DNA of 10,493 nucleotides from Fluviibacter sp964387485 (lineage in GTDB: Bacteria; Pseudomonadota; Gammaproteobacteria; Burkholderiales; Rhodocyclaceae): assembly GCA_964387485.1 (NCBI GenBank), contig CAYLWV010000061.1:1-10493 (forward strand), read 5' to 3'. Under the pieces are notes generated by a model, which did not search any database, was not told the DNA's origin, and was given only the letters and a program-made list of their open reading frames with translations. This document shows, one piece after another, positions 1 through 7,742 of this stretch; within the stretch, counting starts at the first letter, position 1; each line of letters begins with the position of its first letter. Made by a program: the position numbers and the translations under genes.

Positions 1-14
1 GGTACGCGGGTTGT

Positions 15-1217
15 TCAAAGCACATTGCCCAGCTGGAAAATTGGCAGATACATGGCGACGACCATGCCGCCGATCAGCAGACCCAGAACGACCATGAGCA
101 AGGGCTCCAGCAGATTGCCGAGCATGCGGACCGTGTCGTTGACCTCCTGTTCGTAGATGGCGGCGACTTTATTCAGCATGAGATCCAGTGCACCAGATTC
201 TTCGCCAACGGCGACCATCTGCACGACGAGTGGCGTAAAGACCGGTTGGGATTGCAGGCAGGCAGCCAGGCTGACACCCTGTTGCAGTTGCCGATGAATT
301 TTCTGGGCGGCCGCGATGAAACAGCGGTTGCCGGCACTCTGGCCGGCAGGTGCCACGGCGTCGAGTAGCGGGATGCCGGCAGCGAGTAGGCTGCACAGTG
401 TCTGGCTCCAGCGTGCCAGCGCTGCCTGCTGCAGAAGACGGCCTATACCGGGCAAGCGAAGCAGCCAGTCATCCGTGTGTGTTTGCCAGACCGGGTTTTG
501 GGACCAGCGATGATAGAGCAGCCAGATGAGACCGCCGCTCAGGGCCAGCAGGGATAGGCCGTAGGTTTGTACGGCTTTTGCACCATCCATCAGGATTCGG
601 GTTGCCCAGGGTAGGGGCGCACCAAAACTGCTGAAGGTGCTTTCGAACGCAGGCACCACCAGTGTGAGCATGAGCAGGGTGACGATGACGGCAATGCCGA
701 GAATGGCAACCGGATAAGCCAGGGCGCTGCGGACACGGCTGCGGATGGCCAGCATTGTCTCGCGATAGGTTGCAATACGCTCCAGCATGACATCCAGTAG
801 GCCGGCCTGCTCGCCGGCGGTGACCAGTGCACAGGTGAGTGGGTCGAACAAGGCGGGATGCTGTTGCATGGACTGGGCAAGCCCACGGCCCATCTGCAAA
901 TCGGTACGCATGTCGAGCAGGACACGGTTGGCCGTGGCAAATTCCTGGGCTTTCGCCAGCACCTCCAGTGCCGACAGCAGTGGGATGCCTGCGTGAATCA
1001 GGGTGGCCAGCTGGCGCAGAATTAGCGTGACGGTTTTGTCAGGAACGCGTGGTGCGACGCCCCATGGGCGTTTAATCCGTGTCGGGGTGATGCCGCGTCG
1101 ACGTAGTTCGACGCGCGCCCGCACTTCACTGGTCGCGTTGATCTCCCCATTGAGCAGTGCGCCGTTTTGGGCAAATCCAGCCCATCGATAACGTCGTGGC
1201 CGCCCGTTATCAGACAT
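15..1217 (-). CDS. pilC: Type IV pilus inner-membrane platform protein PilC (GspF family)
   Basis: PilC is the polytopic inner-membrane platform of the type IVa pilus machine. It couples the cytoplasmic ATPases (PilB, PilT) to pilin insertion into or removal from the fibre. The 400-residue length is normal for the family. Two T2SSF domains are visible, about residues 67-190 and 269-391, each holding the repeated 'L..L..AGIPLL.A' and 'ALV.AGE..G.LD.ML' type motifs (AGIPLLSAL at 76-84, AGIPLLDAV at 280-288; TAGEQAG and AVGEESG). Three membrane segments are seen near 168-190, 218-236 and 371-394. The ATG at 1217 overlaps the end of pilB by 8 bases, which suggests translational coupling, and no strong ribosome binding site is seen. 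The usual next gene, pilD (prepilin peptidase), would lie beyond the left edge. Recognition is firm; whether it serves pili rather than a type II secretion system rests on its PilB neighbour. Confidence 0.95.
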   Translation of the reverse strand: MSDNGRPRRYRWAGFAQNGALLNGEINATSEVRARVELRRRGITPTRIKRPWGVAPRVPDKTVTLILRQLATLIHAGIPLLSALEVLAKAQEFATANRVLLDMRTDLQMGRGLAQSMQQHPALFDPLTCALVTAGEQAGLLDVMLERIATYRETMLAIRSRVRSALAYPVAILGIAVIVTLLMLTLVVPAFESTFSSFGAPLPWATRILMDGAKAVQTYGLSLLALSGGLIWLLYHRWSQNPVWQTHTDDWLLRLPGIGRLLQQAALARWSQTLCSLLAAGIPLLDAVAPAGQSAGNRCFIAAAQKIHRQLQQGVSLAACLQSQPVFTPLVVQMVAVGEESGALDLMLNKVAAIYEQEVNDTVRMLGNLLEPLLMVVLGLLIGGMVVAMYLPIFQLGNVL

Positions 1218-2880
1218 CGGTTGCGGCGCTTTCAGGGCCTTCGGTTTCGGCCAGAATTTCGGTCAGCGATGTCAGGCCGGCTCTGACTTTGGCCAAACCT
1301 GCCTGGCGCAGGCTCTGCACACCATCCTGCCGGCACTGTTGTGCCAGATCGCTGGCGCTGCCACTGTGCAGCATGATGTTCTGGAGTGCTGTGGTGACCG
1401 GCATGACTTCGAAAATGCCGATGCGGCCACGGTACCCGGTGCCGTGGCATCGGGGGCAACCGATGGGCTGGTAGAGTTGCCATGTGCCCTCATTCAGTGT
1501 CCGGAGATCGGTTTCACTAAACCCGGCGTCACGCAGCGCAATCTCTGACAGTGCCACCGGCGTCCGGCAGTCGCATAATCGGCGCACCAGGCGTTGGGCG
1601 ATGACCAGCAGCACGCTGCCAGCCACGCTGTAATCCGGTAAGCCGAGTTGGCGTAAACGTTCCAGTGTGGCGGGGGCTGAACGGGTATGGAGTGTGGAAA
1701 GAACGAGGTGGCCGGTCTGCGCGGCCTTGATGGCAATCTCGGCGGTTTCCGTGTCGCGGATCTCGCCGACCATGAGGATATCCGGATCCTGTCGCATGAA
1801 GGCGCGTAAGGCAACAGCGAAACTCAGGCCGGTGCGTTCATCGATATTGACCTGGTTGATGCCCTGGACCGGGATTTCAACCGGGTCTTCGACGGTGGCG
1901 ATGTTGATGCCGGTCTGATTGAGTTCGTTAAGACAGGCATAGAGGGTGACCGTTTTCCCGGAGCCGGTCGGGCCGGTGACCAGGACCATGCCACTGGGTT
2001 GGTGAATTGCCTGTGTCAGACGCGATAACTGATCAGACGTTAGTCCGAGTTGATCAATCGACAGGCGGGCGTCCTGGCGATCCAGAATGCGCAGGACAAT
2101 CTTTTCGCCGTACAGCGTGGGCATCGTACTGATGCGTAGGTCCACCAGCGTGCCATCATCGGTGTGGGCGCGTAGCTGGCCGTCCTGCGGTAATCGTTTT
2201 TCGGCAATGTCGAGTTTGGCCAGAATCTTCAGTCGGGAAGCCACCATATCCTTCAAGTCGTCGGGCGGGGCTGTTTGTGGTTGCAGAATGCCGTCGATCC
2301 GGTAGCGTACGCGATAGTTGTGTTCGTACGGTTCGAAATGAATATCGGATGCACCGCGCTCAATCGCAACGCTCAGTGTTTTTTGTAGAAAGCGCACGAC
2401 CGGGGCATCTTCAATCTGTTGGTCGGGGACCGGATTGTTAGATGCCAGGCCGGTGCTGCTACCGGAGGCCGGTTGTTGTGCGAGCTCAGCGAGGTGCGTC
2501 AGGGTCTGCACACTGGCGACACTCGGCTCGATGTCCAGACCGGTCTGAAAGCGCAGGGTGCTGAGAAGGGCATCGTCCGTCGGGTCGGCCATGGCCAGTC
2601 GCAACCGTTTGCCATCCAGGCTAAGTGCCAGATAGCGGGGTGTCGGCGGGAGGCTGGCGAGCGGGCGGTGTGCTGCTGCCGGTAGTTCGGTATCGGCACA
2701 GACAAATCCGAACGTACTTGCGATGAAGTGGGTCAGGGTATCGCTGTCGATCAGTGTGGCCGCCACCAACTCTGCCGGGAGGCTGGTTTGCCGTTGATAG
2801 GCACGCTGGACGCAACGTTCGACGGCCTGGTGGTCAGCGATTAGCCCGCTCTGGATTAGTGCGCGGGCCAGAACGCTCAT
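1210..2880 (-). CDS. pilB: Type IV pilus extension ATPase PilB (GspE/PilB family)
   Basis: Cytoplasmic hexameric AAA-like ATPase that powers pilus extension through PilC. The start chosen is the ATG at 2880 (MSVLARALIQ), giving 556 residues. The frame stays open 36 codons further upstream, but that stretch lies inside ypjD and is not family-like. Residues 1-150 fit the MshEN-type N-terminal domain. The catalytic domain has Walker A GPTGSGKT (303-310), an Asp box around EDPVE (331-335), Walker B with VGEIRD (Glu373), and a His box GHLVLSTLHT (390-399). Zinc-type cysteines are C436, C438, C475 and C478; the first pair is spaced C-x-C rather than the C-x2-C I expect for GspE proteins. The start overlaps the ypjD stop in an ATGA arrangement and the end overlaps pilC by 8 bases, so the three genes are probably one transcript. 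Confidence 0.95.
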   Translation of the reverse strand: MSVLARALIQSGLIADHQAVERCVQRAYQRQTSLPAELVAATLIDSDTLTHFIASTFGFVCADTELPAAAHRPLASLPPTPRYLALSLDGKRLRLAMADPTDDALLSTLRFQTGLDIEPSVASVQTLTHLAELAQQPASGSSTGLASNNPVPDQQIEDAPVVRFLQKTLSVAIERGASDIHFEPYEHNYRVRYRIDGILQPQTAPPDDLKDMVASRLKILAKLDIAEKRLPQDGQLRAHTDDGTLVDLRISTMPTLYGEKIVLRILDRQDARLSIDQLGLTSDQLSRLTQAIHQPSGMVLVTGPTGSGKTVTLYACLNELNQTGINIATVEDPVEIPVQGINQVNIDERTGLSFAVALRAFMRQDPDILMVGEIRDTETAEIAIKAAQTGHLVLSTLHTRSAPATLERLRQLGLPDYSVAGSVLLVIAQRLVRRLCDCRTPVALSEIALRDAGFSETDLRTLNEGTWQLYQPIGCPRCHGTGYRGRIGIFEVMPVTTALQNIMLHSGSASDLAQQCRQDGVQSLRQAGLAKVRAGLTSLTEILAETEGPESAATDV

Positions 2881-3758
2881 GATGCCCGGTCGAGCAGAAT
2901 TTCCAGAACAAATCGGCTGCCGACATAGGCCAGGAGCAGCATGAGAAAGCCGGTAATGGTCCAGGCGGTCGCTTTGGCGCCACGCCATCCGTGCAGCCGG
3001 CGACCGATGAGCAGGGCGCCGAATATCAGCCAGGACAGTAAGGCAAAGATGGTTTTATGATCCGCACGAATCCACTGACCATAGAACTGTTCCGAGACCA
3101 GCAGGCCGGTTGCCAGTGAGGCGGTGAGCAGCAGAAAGGCGATGCCCAGCATGCGGAACAGCAGGTTTTCCATGCGGAGCAGCGGAGGAAAGCGCTGCTC
3201 GGTGGTCAGTTTGGCCGGATGGTGCAGATCCCGCTCGGCGATCCATAGCAGGCAGGCCTGTAGCGTCGCCAGCAGGAATACCCCGTAAGCCAGCATGGCG
3301 AGAATGAAGTGCACCCGGAAGAGCCAGGCATCGATGTGGACCAACGGATGTTCGACGGGGAAAATCAGGGGCAGCAGCACGCCAGCCGTTGCCGTTGGCA
3401 GAATCAGTGCCAGTAGCCCGCGCTGCTTATAGGCCAGGCTTTCAAACCCATGCAGGAGTACCGCCAGCCAGAGAATCACCGACACCGTCAGCGCAAAGGA
3501 AAAACGGACCGTGCCGCCACCGAACATATCCAGATACAGCGCAGCGCCATGGACGGCGATGGCAAAGCCCAGCAATGCCGGCGAGAGGCCGGCTGAAGTG
3601 CGGTGCTGCCCGCCCGGTGCGAGGTGTTTGGCCAGCCGGGAAGCGGATTGACGGGCAACCTGACGCAGTACCTGCCAGGTCAGAACGCCATAGGCCATGG
3701 CAGCAATGATCGTTAGGATCGTGGCGAGTGGGAAGGGAAGCGATACAATCTGGGACAT
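2877..3758 (-). CDS. ypjD: YpjD/HemX-like membrane protein, cytochrome c assembly (CcsA) superfamily
   Basis: A 293-residue polytopic inner-membrane protein with about eight hydrophobic segments (near 10-30, 60-76, 88-103, 113-133, 149-172, 201-221, 236-252 and 263-281). The fold pattern, the 'RVHFILAMLAYGVFLLA' helix with His150 and the 'LLSWLIFGALL' helix place it in the CcsA/CcmC/HemX superfamily. Its position divergent from ffh matches Escherichia coli ypjD. The tryptophan-rich haem-handling motif of true cytochrome c synthases (WGxxWxWD) is not present: the equivalent stretch here has W229, D233, H234 and K235 only. It is therefore probably not a classical haem lyase, and the exact function is unknown. 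Its stop overlaps the pilB start (ATGA). No Shine-Dalgarno sequence precedes its ATG. The family assignment is firm; the gene symbol is by context. Confidence 0.82.
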   Translation of the reverse strand: MSQIVSLPFPLATILTIIAAMAYGVLTWQVLRQVARQSASRLAKHLAPGGQHRTSAGLSPALLGFAIAVHGAALYLDMFGGGTVRFSFALTVSVILWLAVLLHGFESLAYKQRGLLALILPTATAGVLLPLIFPVEHPLVHIDAWLFRVHFILAMLAYGVFLLATLQACLLWIAERDLHHPAKLTTEQRFPPLLRMENLLFRMLGIAFLLLTASLATGLLVSEQFYGQWIRADHKTIFALLSWLIFGALLIGRRLHGWRGAKATAWTITGFLMLLLAYVGSRFVLEILLDRAS

Positions 3759-3766
3759 AAGCTATA

Positions 3767-3796
3767 TTTATATCACGTAGCCCGAACAAATGTCTG
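3767..3796 (-). promoter_or_regulatory. Putative promoter of ypjD-pilB-pilC
   Basis: In the 48-bp divergent spacer between ypjD and ffh the minus strand reads CAGACA (3796-3791), an 18-base spacer, then TATAAA (3772-3767). Each hexamer is a partial sigma70 match. Transcription would begin about 3759-3761, almost at the ATG at 3758, so the message could be leaderless or nearly so. The plus strand of the same AT-rich block (TATATT 3763-3768) could serve ffh, but I see no convincing -35 for it. Inference from pattern only. Confidence 0.35.
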
Positions 3797-3806
3797 AGAC
3801 TGATCA

Positions 3807-5183
3807 ATGCTGGAAAATCTGACCCAACGCTTAAGCCGCGTCATGAAAACCATGCGGGGTGAAGCCCGTATGACCGAGGCCAATATCGGCGATGCCCTGC
3901 GCGAAGTGCGTATGGCACTGCTAGAGGCTGATGTGTCCTTGTCCGTCGTCAAGGACTTTGTGGCCCAGGTCAAGGAAAAAGCGCTGGGGACGGATGTGGT
4001 TGGCTCGCTGACACCGGGTCAGGCTTTTGTCGGCGTGGTGCACGAGCAGCTCAAGCAGCTGATGGGTGAAGCCCAGGTGCCGCTGGCGCTGAATCAGCAA
4101 CCGCCGGCGATTATTCTTATGGCGGGTTTGCAGGGCGCGGGTAAAACCACCACGGTTGGCAAGCTGGCGCGCTGGCTCAAGCAGCACCAGAAGAAAAAGG
4201 TCATGGTGGTGTCGTGTGACGTCTATCGTCCGGCGGCGATCGACCAGTTGAAACACGTTGCCGACCAGGTCGGTGCCACGTTTTTCCCGTCTTCGCCGGA
4301 CCAGAAGCCGTTGGAGATTGCGGCAGCGGCAGTGGATTGGGCCCGTAAGCATCACGAAGAAATCCTCATCGTCGATACGGCGGGCCGTCTGGCCGTGGAT
4401 CAGGCCATGATGGACGAAATCAAGGCGCTGCACGCCCAACTCAACCCGATTGAAACCCTGTTTGTGGTTGACGCCATGCTGGGTCAGGATGCGGTCAATA
4501 CGGCCAAAGCCTTTAATGAGGCATTGCCACTGACGGGCGTTGTGCTGACCAAACTGGATGGTGATGCGCGTGGTGGTGCGGCGCTCTCTGTGCGGGCCGT
4601 CACGGGTAAGCCGATCAAGTTTGTCGGTGTCGCCGAAAAACTGGATGGCCTGGAGCCTTTTTACCCGGACCGTATGGCATCCCGTATCCTGGGGATGGGC
4701 GACATCCTGTCGCTGGTCGAAGCCGCCTCGCAGCAGGTAGATATGGACCAGGCCGCCGCCATGGCCCAGAAGATCAAGTCGGGCAAAGGCTTCGATCTGA
4801 ATGACTTCCGTGCCCAGGTAGCGCAGATGCGTCAGATGGGGGGCATGACCGCGCTGATGGATAAATTACCGGCCAAGTTTGCCGAAGCCGCTGCCAAAAT
4901 GCCGTCGGGTAGCGATGACAAGATGGCGCGCCAGATTCAGGGCATCATCGACAGCATGACGCCGAATGAGCGGACAAATCCCGAGCTGATCAAGGCCAGC
5001 CGCAAGCGCCGTATCGCCACAGGGGCTGGTGTGCAGGTGCAGGATGTGAACCGCTTGTTGAATCAGTATGAACAGACGCAGAAGATGATGAAGCAGTTTG
5101 GCAGCATGTTCAAAGGCAAGGGTGGCATGATGAAAATGATGCGAGGCGCCAAGTCGATGTTCGGTGGCAAGCTGCCCTTCTAA
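3807..5183 (+). CDS. ffh: Signal recognition particle protein Ffh (SRP54)
   Basis: GTPase of the bacterial signal recognition particle. It binds 4.5S RNA and the signal sequences of nascent membrane proteins and delivers ribosomes to FtsY at the inner membrane. The 458 residues show the N domain (1-90, with ALLEADVS at 37-44) and the G domain with GLQGAGKT (107-114), DVYRPAA (138-144), DTAGR (190-194), TKLDGDARGG (248-257) and GLEPFYPDR (281-289). The M domain follows from about 300, including IKASRKRRIATGAG (395-408) and a methionine-rich tail after 427 (MMKQFGSMF and KGGMMKMM) that binds signal peptides and RNA. Length and motif order are normal. The ATG at 3807 is preceded only by a weak purine stretch (TGAGA). 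It is divergent from ypjD and ends in the shared terminator. No 4.5S RNA gene is seen in the window. Confidence 0.97.
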   Translation: MLENLTQRLSRVMKTMRGEARMTEANIGDALREVRMALLEADVSLSVVKDFVAQVKEKALGTDVVGSLTPGQAFVGVVHEQLKQLMGEAQVPLALNQQPPAIILMAGLQGAGKTTTVGKLARWLKQHQKKKVMVVSCDVYRPAAIDQLKHVADQVGATFFPSSPDQKPLEIAAAAVDWARKHHEEILIVDTAGRLAVDQAMMDEIKALHAQLNPIETLFVVDAMLGQDAVNTAKAFNEALPLTGVVLTKLDGDARGGAALSVRAVTGKPIKFVGVAEKLDGLEPFYPDRMASRILGMGDILSLVEAASQQVDMDQAAAMAQKIKSGKGFDLNDFRAQVAQMRQMGGMTALMDKLPAKFAEAAAKMPSGSDDKMARQIQGIIDSMTPNERTNPELIKASRKRRIATGAGVQVQDVNRLLNQYEQTQKMMKQFGSMFKGKGGMMKMMRGAKSMFGGKLPF

Positions 5184-5205
5184 ATCGACTGCGCCGGTAA
5201 AATAA

Positions 5206-5235
5206 AAAACGGGCACCTCTGTGGGTGCCCGTTTT
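5206..5235. terminator. Bidirectional intrinsic terminator between ffh and proS
   Basis: A perfect 12-bp inverted repeat, arms 5206-5217 (AAAACGGGCACC) and 5224-5235 (GGTGCCCGTTTT), with a six-base loop. It sits 22 bases after the ffh stop and 18 bases before the proS stop (the two genes converge here). Read on the plus strand the stem ends in four T; on the minus strand it runs into a longer T-rich tract (TTTTTTATTTT). It therefore should stop transcripts from both genes, probably more efficiently for proS. Confidence 0.93.
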
Positions 5236-5253
5236 CATGCAAAGCGTGAACGA

Positions 5254-6981
5254 TTACGCTGAAAGCGCCTTGCGCAAGTAATCCACCACGCCTGCACGGT
5301 CAATCATCGTCGCTTCCGCGTCGCGACGACCCTTGGCTTCGACCTGGCCGGCAGCCAGGCCCTTCTCGCCCACTACGAGGCGTTGCGGGATGCCAAGCAG
5401 CTCCATGTCGGCAAACATGACGCCGGGGCGTTCGTTGCGGTCGTCGAGCAGTACATCAAATCCGGCGGCAATCAGTTCTTCGTAGAGTTCGCTGGCGGCT
5501 TGTTGAATGGCTGGCGACTTGTGATATCCCATCGGAACGACGGCGACGGTAAACGGGGCGATGGCGGCCGGGAAGGCGATACCCTTGTCGTCATGGTTCT
5601 GTTCAATGGCCGAGCCGACAATGCGGGTCACGCCGATCCCGTAACAGCCCATCTCCATAACCTCAGATTTGCCCTGCTCGTTCAGGAACGTGCAGTTCAG
5701 CGCTTCGGCATATTTGGTACGTAGCTGGAAGATGTGACCGACCTCAATACCGCGCACGATTTCCAGAACGCCCTTGCCATCGGGCGATGGATCACCGGCA
5801 ACCACGTTGCGGATATCGGCGACTTCCGGTTCCGGGAGGTCGCGGCCGAAGTTGGTGCCAGTCAGGTGCATGTCATATTCATTGGCGCCACAGGCGAAAT
5901 CCGCCATGACGGCCACGGAGCGGTCGGCGATGACGCGGATGCCCGGCTTGATTGCCACCGGCCCGATGAAGCCGGGAATGCAGCCCAGAGCTTCCTTGAC
6001 TTCGTCTTCGCGGGCAAAACGGAAAGCGCCGATGCCGGCAATTTTGCCGGCCTTGATTTCGTTAAGCTCATGATCGCCACGCAGAAGCAGCAGGACGAGA
6101 CCGCCATGGCCACCTTCTGGGTGCTCGGGGACGATGGCCAGGGTCTTAACTAGGCCGGAAAGCGGTATGTCGAGCGCCACGGCGACGTCTTCGCAACGCG
6201 ATTGCTTGGGGGTGGCGACACGAACCAGCGGTGCACTGGCCGACGGGCGAATTGTTGCCGGTGCCAGGGCTTCCGCCAGCTCGACATTGGCCGCAAAGTC
6301 GGAGGTGGGGCAGAAGGCGATATCGTCTTCGCCCGAGTCGGCCAGCACATGGAACTCGTGCGAGCCGGTACCGCCGATGGAGCCAGTGTCAGCGGCCACA
6401 GCGCGGAAACGCAGACCCAGGCGCGTAAAGATGCGGCTGTAGGTGTCATACATCACGCGGTATTCGCGCTGCAGATCTTCAAAGCTGGTATGAAACGAGT
6501 AGCCATCCTTCATCAGGAACTCGCGGCCACGCATCACGCCGAAGCGCGGGCGGATTTCGTCGCGGAATTTATTTTGGATCTGATACAGATGGATCGGTAG
6601 CTGGCGGTAGCTCTTGATTTCCTTGCGGACGAAGTCGGTGACCACCTCTTCGTGCGTCGGGCCGATGACGAAATCGCGCTGGTGGCGATCCTTGAAACGC
6701 AGCAGCTCGGGGCCGTACTGCTCGCCGCGGCCGGATTCCTGCCATAATTCAAAGGGTTGCACAGCAGGCATGAGCATTTCCAGGGCGCCGGCGCGGTTCA
6801 TTTCGTCGCGGATAATGGCCTCAACTTTGCGGAGTGTGCGCAGGCCCATCGGACTCCAGGTGTAGACGCCCGAGGCCAGGCGGCGGATCAGACCGGCGCG
6901 CAGCATCAGCTTCTGGCTGATGACATCGGCGTCAGACGGGGCTTCTTTGAGAGTGGTGATCAGAAACTGGGAAGAGCGCAT
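5254..6981 (-). CDS. proS: Prolyl-tRNA synthetase (bacterial type, with editing insertion)
   Basis: Class II aminoacyl-tRNA synthetase charging tRNA-Pro with proline in the cytoplasm. The 575-residue length fits the bacterial long form. The catalytic core shows the GPTHEE loop (107-112), motif 2 around FRDEIRPRFGVMRGREFLMK (139-158) and motif 3 GCYGIGVTRIVGSAIEQ (445-461). Between motifs 2 and 3 lies the insertion domain (about 224-407) that hydrolyses mischarged Ala-tRNA-Pro. Lys279 in GLVKT (276-280) falls at the same number as the editing lysine known from E. coli ProRS, so editing is probably intact. The C-terminal anticodon-binding domain covers about 475-575 (VVPMGYHKSP; DDRNERPGVMFADMELLGIP). 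ATG at 6981 has an AGGG ribosome binding site about eight bases upstream. It is divergent from rppH and convergent with ffh. Confidence 0.97.
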   Translation of the reverse strand: MRSSQFLITTLKEAPSDADVISQKLMLRAGLIRRLASGVYTWSPMGLRTLRKVEAIIRDEMNRAGALEMLMPAVQPFELWQESGRGEQYGPELLRFKDRHQRDFVIGPTHEEVVTDFVRKEIKSYRQLPIHLYQIQNKFRDEIRPRFGVMRGREFLMKDGYSFHTSFEDLQREYRVMYDTYSRIFTRLGLRFRAVAADTGSIGGTGSHEFHVLADSGEDDIAFCPTSDFAANVELAEALAPATIRPSASAPLVRVATPKQSRCEDVAVALDIPLSGLVKTLAIVPEHPEGGHGGLVLLLLRGDHELNEIKAGKIAGIGAFRFAREDEVKEALGCIPGFIGPVAIKPGIRVIADRSVAVMADFACGANEYDMHLTGTNFGRDLPEPEVADIRNVVAGDPSPDGKGVLEIVRGIEVGHIFQLRTKYAEALNCTFLNEQGKSEVMEMGCYGIGVTRIVGSAIEQNHDDKGIAFPAAIAPFTVAVVPMGYHKSPAIQQAASELYEELIAAGFDVLLDDRNERPGVMFADMELLGIPQRLVVGEKGLAAGQVEAKGRRDAEATMIDRAGVVDYLRKALSA

Positions 6982-7142
6982 AGTGAACCCTAATAAGGCA
7001 TCAACGTGGGGCTCTGACTCGGGAGCCAGGCGCCGCGGCCAATGAAATAAAGCGGAAAAACGGCATTCTAGCGGATGCCGGCTTTCGTCTGGGTGCTGGA
7101 TGTGCCAGAATCAGGGCAATTTCAAATTAACGCAGGTGATTT
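6982..7142. promoter_or_regulatory. Divergent proS / rppH intergenic region
   Basis: This 161-bp spacer must hold both promoters. For rppH the best plus-strand candidate is an extended -10, TGC followed by CAGAAT (7103-7111), with a weak -35 TTCGTC (7084-7089) and a good ribosome binding site CAGGTGA just before the ATG. For proS a minus-strand -10 TAGAAT (7070-7065) is seen, without a good -35. That -10 lies inside a perfect dyad CGGCAT-N8-ATGCCG (7061-7080), followed on the minus strand by five T. A second short hairpin is GGCTC (7010-7014) with GAGCC (7023-7027), which would lie in the proS leader. Confidence 0.4.
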
Positions 7143-7742
7143 ATGCTAGATCGTGAAGGCTATCGCCCCAACGTCGGCATCATTCTCTGCAATGCACGTA
7201 ACGAAGTCTTCTGGGGCAAGCGGGTCAGGGAGCATGCCTGGCAGTTTCCGCAGGGTGGTATCAAGCGCGGAGAGTCTCCCGAAGAAGCCATGTACCGTGA
7301 ATTGCACGAGGAGGTGGGGCTTGCGGCCGAGCACGTCAAGATTCTCGGCCGTACGCGAGACTGGTTGCGCTATGAAGTGCCGGAGCAGTGGATTCGTCGC
7401 GAGTGGCGTGGCAACTATAAGGGCCAGAAGCAGATCTGGTACCTGCTACGTCTGACCGGCGGGGATCATCACGTGCAGTTGCGGGCGACATCGCATCCAG
7501 AATTCGATGCGTGGCGCTGGAGCCAGTACTGGGTACCACTCGACTCGGTGGTTGAGTTCAAGCGCAATGTCTACCAGCTGGCGTTGGGCGAGCTGGAGCC
7601 GTTTCTGAATGCGGATCGTTTGCGTCATCCGGCGCTGGGGCGTCGTGGGCGCCGTCCGCCGCAACATGGCCCTAGAGCGGAAAGCGTTGTCGTATTGGTC
7701 GATGATGCTGCCGGTGCTTCGCAAACGGAGGAGGGGGTATGA
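7143..7742 (+). CDS. rppH: RNA 5'-pyrophosphohydrolase RppH (Nudix hydrolase)
   Basis: Converts the 5'-triphosphate end of mRNAs to monophosphate, which opens them to RNase E decay. The N-terminal MLDREGYRPNVGIIL is typical of RppH. A complete Nudix box (G-x5-E-x7-REUxEExGU) runs from G38 to L60, with E53, E56 and E57 as metal ligands. W33 and QFPQGG (34-39) precede it. Family features beyond the box (WLRYEVPE, YKGQKQIWYLLR, EFDAWRW) are intact. The protein is 199 residues, some 20 longer than the E. coli enzyme (176 as I recall). The extra length is a basic then low-complexity tail after about residue 160 (ALGRRGRRPPQHGPR), as in other betaproteobacterial forms I know of. Its TGA overlaps the ATG of the next gene (ATGA), implying coupled translation. 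Adenosine-polyphosphate hydrolysis by the same family is the less likely role. Confidence 0.95.
   Translation: MLDREGYRPNVGIILCNARNEVFWGKRVREHAWQFPQGGIKRGESPEEAMYRELHEEVGLAAEHVKILGRTRDWLRYEVPEQWIRREWRGNYKGQKQIWYLLRLTGGDHHVQLRATSHPEFDAWRWSQYWVPLDSVVEFKRNVYQLALGELEPFLNADRLRHPALGRRGRRPPQHGPRAESVVVLVDDAAGASQTEEGV

Noticed and set aside
1..25. Possible start of pilD on the minus strand (ATG at 25, overlapping pilC)
   Set aside because: Only eight codons remain in the window, there is no clear ribosome binding site, and the residues do not look like a prepilin peptidase start. The gene may begin just outside.
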